43,444 nt of DNA from the NCBI GenBank assembly GCA_023434145.1, contig JAEYTI010000308.1:1-43444 (forward strand), written 5' to 3'. Source of the stretch: Chloroflexota bacterium (lineage in GTDB: Bacteria; Chloroflexota; Anaerolineae; Anaerolineales; Anaerolineaceae). Of this stretch, positions 8,207 through 16,901 are shown in pieces; position 1 is the stretch's first letter, and the number at the start of each line of letters is the position of its first letter. A model generated the notes under the pieces. That model did no database searches. It was not told the DNA's origin and was given only the letters and a program-made list of their open reading frames with translations. A program made the position numbers and the translations under genes.

Positions 8207-9040
8207 ATGAAAAAATTTGAATTGCCCGATTGGCTGCGCATCATCAATCCGAGCGTGTTGGCTCGCCTGGGCTGTGTGAGGCATGCGGTGTTTGACTTCG
8301 ATGGCACGATTTCAGTACTGCGGCAGGGTTGGGAGCTGGTGATGGAAAGGGTGATGCTCGAAGCCCTTTGCCCGCATGGTGATGCGCCGGAAACGCTGGT
8401 CAACGAGGTGCGCCGGTATATTGATGCTTCTACTGGGCAGTTGACGATTGTGCAAATGCGCTGGCTGTCTGAGGCGGTGCGCCGTTATGGCTCAAGCCGT
8501 TCTCCGCGAACGCCCCAGGAGTATAAAGCCTGCTATCTCGACGCGCTAATGGTTTCGGTGCGGCAGCGGCTGGCGGATTTGGAGTGTGGCGCGGCAAACA
8601 CGGAAGATCATATGATCGCCGGGGCAAAGGATCTGCTGAAAGGGCTGGCGGAACGAGGCGTGCGGATCTATATTGCCAGCGGATCGGACCACGAGGACGT
8701 TGTTCATGAAGCCAGTGCCCTGGGTATCGCCAAGTATATCCAGGGCGGGATTTATGGTGCCCTGGATGCCAGTGAAGCCAATGCCAAAGACCGCATAATC
8801 CAGCGCATTTTGTTTGAGCACCGCCTGATAGGCGATGAACTGCTGGTAGCCGGTGATGGTCCTGTAGAGATGATCGAGGCTCGCGCGCGAGGCGCCATCG
8901 CAATGGGCGTGCCAAGTGATGAAGTTGCCCGCCGGGGATGGAACGAATACAAAGTGCCGCGATTGGCGACGACCGGCGCGGATTTTTTGACCGCTGATTA
9001 TCTTCACGCCACAGAATTAATCGATCTGCTGCTTCAATAA
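8207..9040 (+). CDS. HAD-superfamily phosphatase
   Basis: A 277-residue HAD hydrolase. Motif I is FDFDGTIS, with nucleophile Asp30 and acid/base Asp32; motif II is the IASGS segment near 156-160; the GDGPVE motif near 216-221 provides the magnesium-binding Asp217. The insert between motif I and II is a helical C1 cap, as in phosphoglycolate/beta-phosphoglucomutase-type enzymes. The frame is open from 8129, but that extension runs through hairpin B; ATG 8207 has GGAG eight bases upstream and is preferred. Following the PfkB kinase, it may dephosphorylate a sugar phosphate made by that module. Substrate not predictable. Confidence 0.82.
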   Translation: MKKFELPDWLRIINPSVLARLGCVRHAVFDFDGTISVLRQGWELVMERVMLEALCPHGDAPETLVNEVRRYIDASTGQLTIVQMRWLSEAVRRYGSSRSPRTPQEYKACYLDALMVSVRQRLADLECGAANTEDHMIAGAKDLLKGLAERGVRIYIASGSDHEDVVHEASALGIAKYIQGGIYGALDASEANAKDRIIQRILFEHRLIGDELLVAGDGPVEMIEARARGAIAMGVPSDEVARRGWNEYKVPRLATTGADFLTADYLHATELIDLLLQ

Positions 9041-9042
9041 TC

Positions 9043-9149
9043 TAACGTGAATTCGGGATAAGGGTGTTTATTGTTGTTTTGGGGGTGGGTGGGACCCGCA
9101 AAAAAAAAAAAAAAACACCCCATAATTCCCTATACCCGAACTGACGTTA
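9043..9149. repeat. Decayed long hairpin element with an A16 run
   Basis: Outer arms pair in blocks: TAACGT 9043-9048 with ACGTTA 9144-9149, TTCGGG 9052-9057 with CCCGAA 9135-9140, and AGGG with CCCT further in. The left inner arm is T/G-rich (TTGTTGTTTTGGGGGTGGG), like the other elements, but the matching right arm is replaced by 16 consecutive A at 9100-9115. It begins two bases after the HAD stop and looks like a degenerate relative of elements A and B. Confidence 0.6.
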
Positions 9150-9197
9150 ATCTATCTTCTCTCGGGATATCTGTGACGTGTGGTAGAGGAAAATTTA

Positions 9198-9243
9198 TCG
9201 GAGCTCCATCTGGCCGCCTTGATGCGGCCAGATGGAGCTCCGA
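9198..9243. terminator. Hairpin between convergent genes, candidate bidirectional terminator
   Basis: Perfect 20-bp arms 9198-9217 and 9224-9243 with a 6-base loop, lying between the convergent HAD and GH51 genes. The position suits a bidirectional terminator or 3'-end stabiliser. There is no T-tract on either side, so rho-independent function is uncertain. Confidence 0.55.
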
Positions 9244-9305
9244 GAAGAACTTCAAAGAATCGTTGGGGGATGGCTCCCACCCACGAAAAGCGCAAGCTTT
9301 CCTTG

Positions 9306-10868
9306 CTAGTGATTCTTGCCCAAGAGCCGTACCTTCACCGTTGCAACAGCGGCTGCCGGTAAGGTGAGATTCAATTGTGAGGCTTTCCCTTCCACGCGAA
9401 ACGAATGTGGGGTTATGTGGGTTGGCGCAGCAAAGGTGTTGTGGGAATGGATCTCACCACAAAGAACCTGTCCTTCTGCTTCTCCAAATTCGGCTCCGCC
9501 CAAAATATCTACGGCTACCTCGGCATCCTGGCTGGCGTGGCTGTTGGTGAGGGTAACGAAGAGTGTGTCATCTTTGAGCGAAGCACTGCCGCTCACGATA
9601 GGCAGTTGGCCTTCCTGGCCTTCCCACTTCTGCATCGCTTCCTGCCATATCGGTTGCAGCAGATGACGTTTCTTAAAGCGAATCTCCTCCGTCTCTACCC
9701 GCACGCGCAGCGATTTCGCGCCCTGGTGTGGGGCGTACATTTCATACACGTACCCGGTCGGCGTGACCAGCATCTTTTCGCCCTCGGTGAGGATCATAGC
9801 CTGGAGCACGTTAATGGTCTGCGCTATATTCGACATCACAACTTTATCGGCATGGCGGTTGAAGATATCCAGCGTATTGGCAGCTACGATTGCGTCACGG
9901 ATGGTGTTTTGCTGGTAAAGGAAAGCCGGGTTGGTACCTTTTTCCGCTGGGTGCCACGTGCCCCATTCGTCGATGATGAGACCGATCCGGCGCTGGGGGT
10001 CCCAGGCATCCATCGTGGCGCGCTGTTGAATGACCAGATCTTCCATCTTAAGGCCTTTTTCCAGCAGGCGGTACCAATCCTCTTCTGTGTACTCGGTAGC
10101 CGTTCCAGCCGTGCCGCAGTAATAGTGCGCGGCGAAACCATCGATATTATTGAATGGCCAGTAATCCTTGTTTAGCTTGCGGAAGAAGCGGTCGGTCCAC
10201 TCAACATCGTTGTTGGACGGACCGCAGGCGATTACATACAACTTTTTGCCAAAGCCGCGCACAAACGAAGCATAGCGGCGGAACTCGGTACAGTAATCTT
10301 CTGGCGAGAAGTTTCCGCCGCAGCCCCAGTTCTCATTCCCCACGCCCCAATACGTTATGTCCAGCGGGGCGGGGCTGCCATCCGCGGCGCGCTGCTGCGC
10401 CCAGGTAGAGCCGTCGGGGCCGGAATCGGGGAAGTTGCAGTATTCGACCCAATCGCGCAGCTCGCGCGCGGTGCCCGAACCAACATTTCCGCAGAAATAA
10501 GGTTCCGCACCGACCAATTGGCAGAAGCGGACAAATTCTTGGGTGCCAACCAGGTTGGATTCAACCACCTCGCCCCAGTGAATATTAATCCGGCGCGGGC
10601 GCTGGCTGCGCGGGCCAATGCCATCCTGCCAGTGATAATCATCCGCAAAGCAGCCGCCAGGCCAGCGGATGATGGGAGCTTTCATCCGGCGCAGTGCTTC
10701 GATAATATCGGTGCGAAAACCATCGATATTGGGGATGGGTGAATCTTCACCGACCCAAATGCCGTCATAAATACAGCGACCGAGATGCTCGGCAAAATGA
10801 CCGTAGATGTTTGGGTTGATTGTGGCAACAGTGTCTGTCGGGTTAAGTGTGATTCGTGTTGTCGTCAT
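9306..10868 (-). CDS. GH51 alpha-L-arabinofuranosidase
   Basis: A 520-residue retaining GH51 enzyme that releases terminal alpha-L-arabinofuranose from arabinans, arabinoxylan or glycopeptide side chains. The acid/base is Glu179 in GVGNENWGCGG and the nucleophile is Glu301 in IIDEWGTW; RWPGGCFADDYHW near 68-80 is the usual GH51 substrate-site block. A (beta/alpha)8 barrel is followed by a C-terminal beta domain. No signal peptide, so it acts in the cytoplasm. It is the last gene of the transporter operon, starting 21 bases after the GH127 stop. Full length for the family. Confidence 0.93.
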   Translation of the reverse strand: MTTTRITLNPTDTVATINPNIYGHFAEHLGRCIYDGIWVGEDSPIPNIDGFRTDIIEALRRMKAPIIRWPGGCFADDYHWQDGIGPRSQRPRRINIHWGEVVESNLVGTQEFVRFCQLVGAEPYFCGNVGSGTARELRDWVEYCNFPDSGPDGSTWAQQRAADGSPAPLDITYWGVGNENWGCGGNFSPEDYCTEFRRYASFVRGFGKKLYVIACGPSNNDVEWTDRFFRKLNKDYWPFNNIDGFAAHYYCGTAGTATEYTEEDWYRLLEKGLKMEDLVIQQRATMDAWDPQRRIGLIIDEWGTWHPAEKGTNPAFLYQQNTIRDAIVAANTLDIFNRHADKVVMSNIAQTINVLQAMILTEGEKMLVTPTGYVYEMYAPHQGAKSLRVRVETEEIRFKKRHLLQPIWQEAMQKWEGQEGQLPIVSGSASLKDDTLFVTLTNSHASQDAEVAVDILGGAEFGEAEGQVLCGEIHSHNTFAAPTHITPHSFRVEGKASQLNLTLPAAAVATVKVRLLGKNH

Positions 10869-10889
10869 ATGTGCTGATCCTTTTTCCTG

Positions 10890-12821
10890 TTAATTTGCCC
10901 GAAACCAAACGCGCATTTCGCCGGGCTCGCGGTTATCCCATACGCAGTAGGGGATGGCAGTAATTTCAACATCTTTTTCAAGCGGCGCCTGGCTGCGGTA
11001 CAGTTCGCCGTCCCAATCGGTATCATCAATGGCGCAGCCCTTGCCGTGGATGACGGTTATGCCGCCTAGCAGATCCGGGCGATATTCCGCGGTAAAGGAA
11101 AGCGATATTTCCTGTGGGTTTAGCGAGATGCGGTCAAGCAGCCCGCCGCCGTTGTCGACTCCTTCCAGGCAGTAAACCACCGGACCGCGCTGGATTGCAA
11201 CGCGGCCTTCCAGCAGGCGTACAGCCGGGTTGGCAAAAACTGGGCGAATGGGCATTTCCATCTCATACTCCACCACATCGCCGCTGCGCCATTCGCGATC
11301 GATTTCTAAGTAACCGCCAGCGGTCCGTGGCGCATCGAAGGGCTGCCCATTTACGAATACCGAGTGTCCATCGCACCAGCCGGGCAAGCGCAGGAAGAGT
11401 GAAAAGCGTTTTGATCCATTTGCTTGCTCCTGCTCAGGCAGAACGAACTGGAAGCGCACGGTGCCATCCCAGGGATAGTTGGTCTCCTGGTGCACGATCA
11501 CCGGCAGATTATTCAATTGGATGTGCGTCTCGCTGCCAGCAAACAGGTGCACCCACAAGCCATTTTCACTTGTGGAATAGAGGTGATTCCCAACACTGGC
11601 CACGACGCGGGCCAGGTTGGGCGGGCAGCATGGGCAGTAGAACCATTCTTCGCGGTGATGGTTTCCGGCAGATGAGAGGGGATTCTCGTAGAAGAAGCGC
11701 GAACCATCCATCGAGATGCCGCTGAGCACGCCGTTATACAGCCCGCGTTCGACCACATCCGCGTATTTCCGGTCGCCGTCAAACTGCAGCAGGCGCTCGT
11801 TCCACATCACCAGCCCGATGGTCGCGCAGGTTTCGGCATACGCCGTCTCATCAGGCAGATCGTAGTCCATGGTGAAGCCTTCGTTGTGCCGTGATGGACC
11901 GATGCCGCCAGTCAGGTACATGCGCTTTGTCAACAGATTCTCCCACAGCCGGTCGCTGGTCTTCTTAAGGCTGGGGTCATCATACTCCCCGGCGAGATCT
12001 GCCACTGCGCTGAGCAGGTACATGGCGCGCACCGCATGTCCAACGACTTTCTCTTGCTCTCGGATGGGCTGCTGCGCCTGGCAGTACTCATACGTCTTGG
12101 CCCAAAATGCTGCCGGGTCATCACCACGCGCGCGGGCTTCTAGATCGAAGTAATGTGGTTTTTCCGGGCCATGCTGGCCGCGTTCCTCAACGAAATATTT
12201 GGATAGCTCTAAATAGCGGCGGTTACCGGTGGCCTGGTACAGCCGCACCAGCGCCAGCTCGATTTCTGGGTGGCCGCAGTAGCCCGGCTTTTTGCCCGGC
12301 TCCAATCCAAACGTTGCATCCATCAGGTCGGCGTACCGCGAAAGCGCATCGAGCAGCTTTCGCTGGCCGGTGGCCTGGTAATGCGCGACAGCTCCTTCGA
12401 TTAAGTGCCCCGCGCAGTACATCTCGTGCCAGTCACGCAGGTTTTTCCAACGCATGTCTGGCTGGGCTTGCGTGAAGTGCGTGTTGAGGTACCCGTCCGG
12501 TTGCTGCGCGCCGATTACCCGATCAATTACCTGGTCTACCTGCGCAGCCAGCTCCGGGTCTGGGTGCGTGGCAAGGGAATAGCTGGCTGCTTCGATCCAC
12601 TTGGCCGGGTCTGAATCGCCGAAGATCAATACAATCGGGGAGGGGATTTGGCGCTCAAAATTCAGGTCGAATGCGCTGATACGCCCGGTTTCTTCCAGTT
12701 TTTTGTATATGTGTGGGATCGTGACCGCCCGGTTGACCTCGATTCTCGGTGCCCAGAAGGAGTCGTTGAAGCGAACAGCAGTAAACGGGACCGGCGTAAG
12801 TTTGGGCTTGACGGTTACCAT
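10890..12821 (-). CDS. GH127 beta-L-arabinofuranosidase
   Basis: A 643-residue member of GH127 (formerly DUF1680), the family of Bifidobacterium HypBA1, which removes beta-L-arabinofuranose with a zinc-bound cysteine nucleophile. The signature residues are visible: Glu330 and Cys332 in YAETC, and Cys398/Cys399 in CPCCPPN, matching the Glu-Cys-Cys-Cys set of HypBA1. An alpha/alpha barrel precedes C-terminal beta domains. No signal peptide, so it is cytoplasmic. ATG 12821 has AGGAG five bases upstream. It sits 21 bases after the ABC ATPase gene and before GH51. Natural substrates of the family include beta-arabinosides on hydroxyproline-rich plant proteins. Confidence 0.92.
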   Translation of the reverse strand: MVTVKPKLTPVPFTAVRFNDSFWAPRIEVNRAVTIPHIYKKLEETGRISAFDLNFERQIPSPIVLIFGDSDPAKWIEAASYSLATHPDPELAAQVDQVIDRVIGAQQPDGYLNTHFTQAQPDMRWKNLRDWHEMYCAGHLIEGAVAHYQATGQRKLLDALSRYADLMDATFGLEPGKKPGYCGHPEIELALVRLYQATGNRRYLELSKYFVEERGQHGPEKPHYFDLEARARGDDPAAFWAKTYEYCQAQQPIREQEKVVGHAVRAMYLLSAVADLAGEYDDPSLKKTSDRLWENLLTKRMYLTGGIGPSRHNEGFTMDYDLPDETAYAETCATIGLVMWNERLLQFDGDRKYADVVERGLYNGVLSGISMDGSRFFYENPLSSAGNHHREEWFYCPCCPPNLARVVASVGNHLYSTSENGLWVHLFAGSETHIQLNNLPVIVHQETNYPWDGTVRFQFVLPEQEQANGSKRFSLFLRLPGWCDGHSVFVNGQPFDAPRTAGGYLEIDREWRSGDVVEYEMEMPIRPVFANPAVRLLEGRVAIQRGPVVYCLEGVDNGGGLLDRISLNPQEISLSFTAEYRPDLLGGITVIHGKGCAIDDTDWDGELYRSQAPLEKDVEITAIPYCVWDNREPGEMRVWFRAN

Positions 12822-12842
12822 GGGTTCTCCTGGCGCTTTTTA

Positions 12843-13889
12843 TTAAGGTATCGGGGAACTTTGCGCTTTGGCGGGTTCCGGTTGGGCGGCATGTTCTGTG
12901 TACAGATAGCATTTCGCCATTCGTTGATTGATCTGCACATCCGGGGGATCGATCTGGCGGCAGATATCCATCACATGCGGGCAGCGACCGGCGAACTTGC
13001 ACCCAACCCGGCCGTATTCCTTGACTTCCGTTGCTCCAAGGGTGATGTGCTTAGCCCAGGCGTCTTTTTCCTTTGGCTCCGGTTCTGGAACCGACTCTTT
13101 TAGCAATTGGGTGTAGGGGTGCATCGGATTCCCCAATACCTCTTCAACTGGGCCAGACTCAACCACAAATCCGCGCAGCATGATCGCGATCCGGTCGCTG
13201 ATATAGTACGCCGTTGCCAGGTCGTGGGTGATGTAGATGACGCTTACCTTTTGTTCATCCCGAAGCTTGCGGAACAGATTTACAATTTCCATCCGTAATG
13301 AAGCATCGACCATCGAGACCGGCTCATCTGCCAGGATAACCCGCGGCTGCGGGATCAACGCGCGTGCCACGGAAATGCGCTGGATCTGCCCCCCCGAGAG
13401 CTCATGGGGGTAGCGTTTGCTCACCTCAGCCAGCGATAATCCAACCTGTTGGAGTGCGTCATTCGCAACATCGGCCGCCTCACGCCGGTTTTTTGCAATC
13501 CCAAAGTTCAGCGCAGTATCAAACAGGTATTCTTCGACCAGGCGCAGCGGGTTGAATGTTTCGAAAGGATTTTGAAACACAGGCTGAACCTTCTTCATAA
13601 ATGCTTTGAACTCGCTCCGCTTGTTTATTCCAGTTATGTCCTGGCCTTCGAAATAGACTTTGCCGGATGTCGGATTCAGGTCCCCAAGCAGCAAGCGCGC
13701 AAGCGTTGTTTTCCCGCTCCCGCTCTCGCCAGCCAGCGTAAAGATCTCCGGTTTCTCCTCGGAGAGCGAGAAAGATACATCATTGACTGCCACCAGCCTC
13801 GTGCCCCCAATCAGACCGCCAATGTGGAATTCCACGACCGCGTGCTGGAGATCGAATAATTTTCCGTCCGTGCGCTTCGCGGTGTTCAT
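12843..13889 (-). CDS. Oligopeptide/oligosaccharide ABC transporter ATPase (OppF/DppF type)
   Basis: A 348-residue ATPase of the PepT (peptide/opine/nickel) import family, powering the two permeases encoded upstream. Walker A GESGSGKT, signature LSGGQIQR, Walker B VILADEP and the switch-region THD are all present. The C-terminal oligo_HPY extension has GCKFAGRCPH, a cysteine pattern that often carries an Fe-S site in this family. The frame is open from 13916, but ATG 13889 overlaps the previous stop as ATGA and has GGGAG upstream, so it is preferred. Confidence 0.9.
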   Translation of the reverse strand: MNTAKRTDGKLFDLQHAVVEFHIGGLIGGTRLVAVNDVSFSLSEEKPEIFTLAGESGSGKTTLARLLLGDLNPTSGKVYFEGQDITGINKRSEFKAFMKKVQPVFQNPFETFNPLRLVEEYLFDTALNFGIAKNRREAADVANDALQQVGLSLAEVSKRYPHELSGGQIQRISVARALIPQPRVILADEPVSMVDASLRMEIVNLFRKLRDEQKVSVIYITHDLATAYYISDRIAIMLRGFVVESGPVEEVLGNPMHPYTQLLKESVPEPEPKEKDAWAKHITLGATEVKEYGRVGCKFAGRCPHVMDICRQIDPPDVQINQRMAKCYLYTEHAAQPEPAKAQSSPIP

Positions 13890-14878
13890 TGCGTATCTCC
13901 CTTCACCAGGTGGCATGCAACCCGATGGTTATTTTCTAATGTGATCATCTCCGGCACGTCCGTCCGGCATATGTCGATTGCAAGCGGGCAGCGCGGATGG
14001 AAGCGGCAGCCGGAGGGTGGGTTAGCGAGGTTTGGCGGAGTGCCCGGCAGGCTGGTCTTGGTGGACCGGACGCCAATCACCGGCAGCGAGCTGATCAGGT
14101 GTTTCGTGTAGGGGTGACAGGGCGCTTTGAAGATAATTTCTGTGGGCGCCTCTTCCATAATCCGGCCTGCGTACATGATCATGACTCGGTCTGCCACGTT
14201 TGCATGAACGGCCATATCGTGGGTGACCAGCAGAACGGTGTTTTTGCTCTCCGCCTGGATTTCCTTCAACATTTGCAAAACGCCGCGTTGTACGACCACA
14301 TCCAGTGCGGTGGTCGGTTCATCCGCGATGATTAGCTTTGGATGGAACATGGTTGCCAGTGCGATGGCAACGCGCTGGCGCATGCCGCCAGAGAGCTGGT
14401 GCGGGTAGGCGTTTAGAATATCGTTGGGGAGGCCCAGGCGATTAATATGGGTCACAATTTTTTCCCGGAACGCCTTCTGATCTTTCAGCCCCTGGTGCGA
14501 TTCGAAAATATCCTCAAACGTCTTGATAATTCTGCGGACTGGGTTCAACACGCTCATCGAACCCTGCATGACGTATGAGATTTCCTTCCAACGGATGTTT
14601 CGGCGCATCTCATCCTGAGAGATCTTTAGCATATCTACCTGGTAAGAGCCAAGGTCATAATTGACGCTGCCGGAATGCGCCCGCAGTGGGTGCTTGATGT
14701 TTCCAGAGATGACCTTAATGAGCGTGCTTTTCCCGCAGCTCGATTCCCCGGCGACCCCATATATCTCATTGGGGTACAGATCGAGAGACACGTCGTCCAC
14801 GGCGCGGACGGTGCGGGATATGCCGTAAACCTCTGTCTGATAATATGCTCGCAGGTCTTTTACACTTAATAATGCCAC
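13886..14878 (-). CDS. Oligopeptide/oligosaccharide ABC transporter ATPase (OppD/DppD type)
   Basis: A 330-residue ATPase, partner of the following OppF-type subunit. Walker A is GESSCGKST, an unusual but tolerated variant in this family; signature LSGGMRQR; Walker B LIIADEP; and a C-terminal oligo_HPY region with GCRFHPRCP. It starts with GTG at 14878, and its GGAGG ribosome site overlaps the end of the upstream permease gene, with only two bases between stop and start, so it is tightly coupled. The stop overlaps the next start as ATGA. Confidence 0.9.
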   Translation of the reverse strand: MALLSVKDLRAYYQTEVYGISRTVRAVDDVSLDLYPNEIYGVAGESSCGKSTLIKVISGNIKHPLRAHSGSVNYDLGSYQVDMLKISQDEMRRNIRWKEISYVMQGSMSVLNPVRRIIKTFEDIFESHQGLKDQKAFREKIVTHINRLGLPNDILNAYPHQLSGGMRQRVAIALATMFHPKLIIADEPTTALDVVVQRGVLQMLKEIQAESKNTVLLVTHDMAVHANVADRVMIMYAGRIMEEAPTEIIFKAPCHPYTKHLISSLPVIGVRSTKTSLPGTPPNLANPPSGCRFHPRCPLAIDICRTDVPEMITLENNHRVACHLVKGDTQ

Positions 14879-14880
14879 GG

Positions 14881-15738
14881 CTAACCTCCAATCAGGCGCA
14901 AGCGGGTCCGCGGATCGATATATTCGTTAATGCTTGAGAACAGCAGGTACAGGCCAAGGAACAGGATGATGGCTACCAGTGTCGGCGCGGCAATCCACCA
15001 CCACACCCCAGAGACCAGCGCCCCGTGCTGGTTCGCCCAGAAGAGCGCGGTGCCAATACTAGGGGTGGTCATGTCTGAAAGCCCCAATACACTCAAAGTG
15101 ACTTCCATACCAATGGACCACAACAGATTATTGATGGTGGTAGCAAACACAATTGGCAGCACAAAAGGAAGGTGCTCGTTGATTGAGATCCAAAATCCGT
15201 TGGTTCCGGAATAGATCGCGGTTCGTGTAAATGAGCGCTCCTTTAAGCTCAACACCTGGGAACGAATCAAGCGGCCATCATAGGGCCAGCCAAAGAGGCC
15301 CAGGATCACTCCCAGCAAGAACAGGTTCATCCTGTCTCGCAGCAAGAAACCCAGCAGGATCAGGATGGGTAGAAGGGGGATGATCACAAAGCTGTCGTTG
15401 ACCGACATCAGTACCCTATCGAGCCATCCGCCACGATACCCGGCGGTGAGTCCAACCATGATAGCGATCACGCGAGAGATAACCGCGGTAATCAAACCCA
15501 TGATTAGCGAATTGCGCACGGCAAACGTCATCCACCAAAAAATATCCTGTCCTCGAGAGTCGGTACCGAAGAAGTGTTCGAGTGATGGAGGCGTATCCAT
15601 GGCTACCTGAAATGACTTGTTGGGGTCATACGGGGAGACAAAGGCCAGGAGAATCATCACCAAAACCGCTATCAGGAAAATAAAGGCAATGCGGAAGCGG
15701 CCGTCATATTTTAGCAGATCGCGAATTACTTTGAGCAT
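14881..15738 (-). CDS. ABC transporter permease (DppC/OppC type)
   Basis: A 285-residue inner-membrane permease with an N-terminal membrane anchor (about 16-36), then the OppC N-terminal periplasmic segment with FGTDSRGQDIF, a family hallmark, then five further hydrophobic segments. The coupling-helix region around residues 150-180 contacts the ATPases. ATG 15738 has AGGAGG upstream. It is 12 bases downstream of the DppB-type gene. It forms the translocation pore with that protein for import of the ligand caught by the lipoprotein binding protein. Confidence 0.9.
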   Translation of the reverse strand: MLKVIRDLLKYDGRFRIAFIFLIAVLVMILLAFVSPYDPNKSFQVAMDTPPSLEHFFGTDSRGQDIFWWMTFAVRNSLIMGLITAVISRVIAIMVGLTAGYRGGWLDRVLMSVNDSFVIIPLLPILILLGFLLRDRMNLFLLGVILGLFGWPYDGRLIRSQVLSLKERSFTRTAIYSGTNGFWISINEHLPFVLPIVFATTINNLLWSIGMEVTLSVLGLSDMTTPSIGTALFWANQHGALVSGVWWWIAAPTLVAIILFLGLYLLFSSINEYIDPRTRLRLIGG

Positions 15739-15750
15739 AAGGCTGGCCTC

Positions 15751-16761
15751 CTACTGGTACCGCACCCGCGGATCGAACAGCGGGTAAATTATATCCACGA
15801 GAAAAACCGTCGTAGCCACGCCGATGATCGAATAAATGGCAATGCCCATGATCATGGAGTAATCATTTCTTAAGACCGCCGCCATGGTCAGGCTGCCAAT
15901 CCCAGGGAAACCAAAGACAACCTCCATGATGAGCGCGCCGCTGAAGACCGTACCAAGCGACATGGCCAAACCTGTAAGTTGTGGTAGCAAGGCGTTGCGC
16001 ATGATGTAATGGTTGAGGATCTTACTTTCTTTCATTCCGGTGGCCTCAGCATAAACCACATAGTCCTCAGAAATAATATTGGAGGTGAGGGATTTCATGC
16101 CGATAAACCAGGCCCCAAACCCAACCAGCACCAGGGTAGCAGCCGGGAGGATGGAATGCCGCAGGTAAACCAGGGCAAAGGCAAATGTCCAGCTAGGACG
16201 AGTCCCGATCGGATAAGCCCCGCTGAAGGGCAGAATTGGTATGAAGAAAGCGAACACCACCAGCAGAACAATGGCCACAATGTAGTAAGGAATAGGACGG
16301 ACTGCCTGTCCAATCACTTCGATCACACTCAGCAGTTTGTTTTTTGGATAGTAGCTAGACCATGATCCGAACAAATTGCCAAAGATCCAAGAAATCAGCA
16401 CCGCGGGGATTAACAGGCTAAGCGTATACGGCATGGCCTGACCAATCATTGCGGACACCGGGGTAGGGAAATTCGCGAGCGAAGGGCCGAGATCACCCCT
16501 TAGCAAACGGCCCCAAAACGCGAAATACTGCTCGACCGGGCCGCCGGATAGGCCGTACAGATCTGTCAGTGCTTCGCGCATTGAATTGACAGAATTGGGG
16601 TCGATGCTCTCGCCCCGCGCCATCATCATGGATATCTGCGCTTCAACTGGGTCGGTGGGAGAGAGCCGGGGAATGATAAAGGTAACCGTGATCCCAATAA
16701 AAATGATTGTTAAGAACTGAAGGAAGCGCGGAATTAAATAACGAAGGACAAATTGTCGCAT
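15751..16761 (-). CDS. ABC transporter permease (DppB/OppB type)
   Basis: A 336-residue inner-membrane permease of the PepT family. The N-terminus FVLRYLIPRFLQFLTIIF is the first transmembrane helix, followed by a PTDP-containing periplasmic loop and five more helices; GIKE-like NFP and EDYVVYAEATGM segments match the coupling region. The frame is open from TTG 16776, but ATG 16761 has GGAGG eight bases upstream and is the better start. A stable hairpin lies between this gene and the binding-protein gene. Confidence 0.9.
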   Translation of the reverse strand: MRQFVLRYLIPRFLQFLTIIFIGITVTFIIPRLSPTDPVEAQISMMMARGESIDPNSVNSMREALTDLYGLSGGPVEQYFAFWGRLLRGDLGPSLANFPTPVSAMIGQAMPYTLSLLIPAVLISWIFGNLFGSWSSYYPKNKLLSVIEVIGQAVRPIPYYIVAIVLLVVFAFFIPILPFSGAYPIGTRPSWTFAFALVYLRHSILPAATLVLVGFGAWFIGMKSLTSNIISEDYVVYAEATGMKESKILNHYIMRNALLPQLTGLAMSLGTVFSGALIMEVVFGFPGIGSLTMAAVLRNDYSMIMGIAIYSIIGVATTVFLVDIIYPLFDPRVRYQ

Positions 16762-16786
16762 TAAGACTGCCTCCAATGTGTGAAAG

Positions 16787-16831
16787 CCCCTCCATAGTGG
16801 CTGCCGGTTTAGACCAACCGCTATGGAGGGG
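16787..16831 (-). terminator. Hairpin after the binding-protein gene, candidate attenuator or RNA stabiliser
   Basis: Perfect 11-bp outer arms 16787-16797 and 16821-16831, with a smaller CGGTT/AACCG inner stem. It lies 70 bases after the stop of the binding-protein gene and 26 bases before the permease start. There is no long T-tract. This fits the common arrangement in which the binding protein is made in excess of the permeases, either by partial termination or 3'-end protection. Confidence 0.6.
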
Positions 16832-16901
16832 AATTGTGTTGCCTATGCCCTTTTCAAGCAATTATCACGCTTTTTATCACGCGATCTTGTCAACGGCGAA
16901 T

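Noticed and set aside
9100..9115. Poly(A) tail of a retroelement
   Set aside because: No reverse transcriptase, no target duplication, and the run sits within a palindromic element.
9405..10175. 256-codon plus-strand open frame
   Set aside because: Antisense shadow of GH51, whose catalytic motifs are intact on the minus strand.
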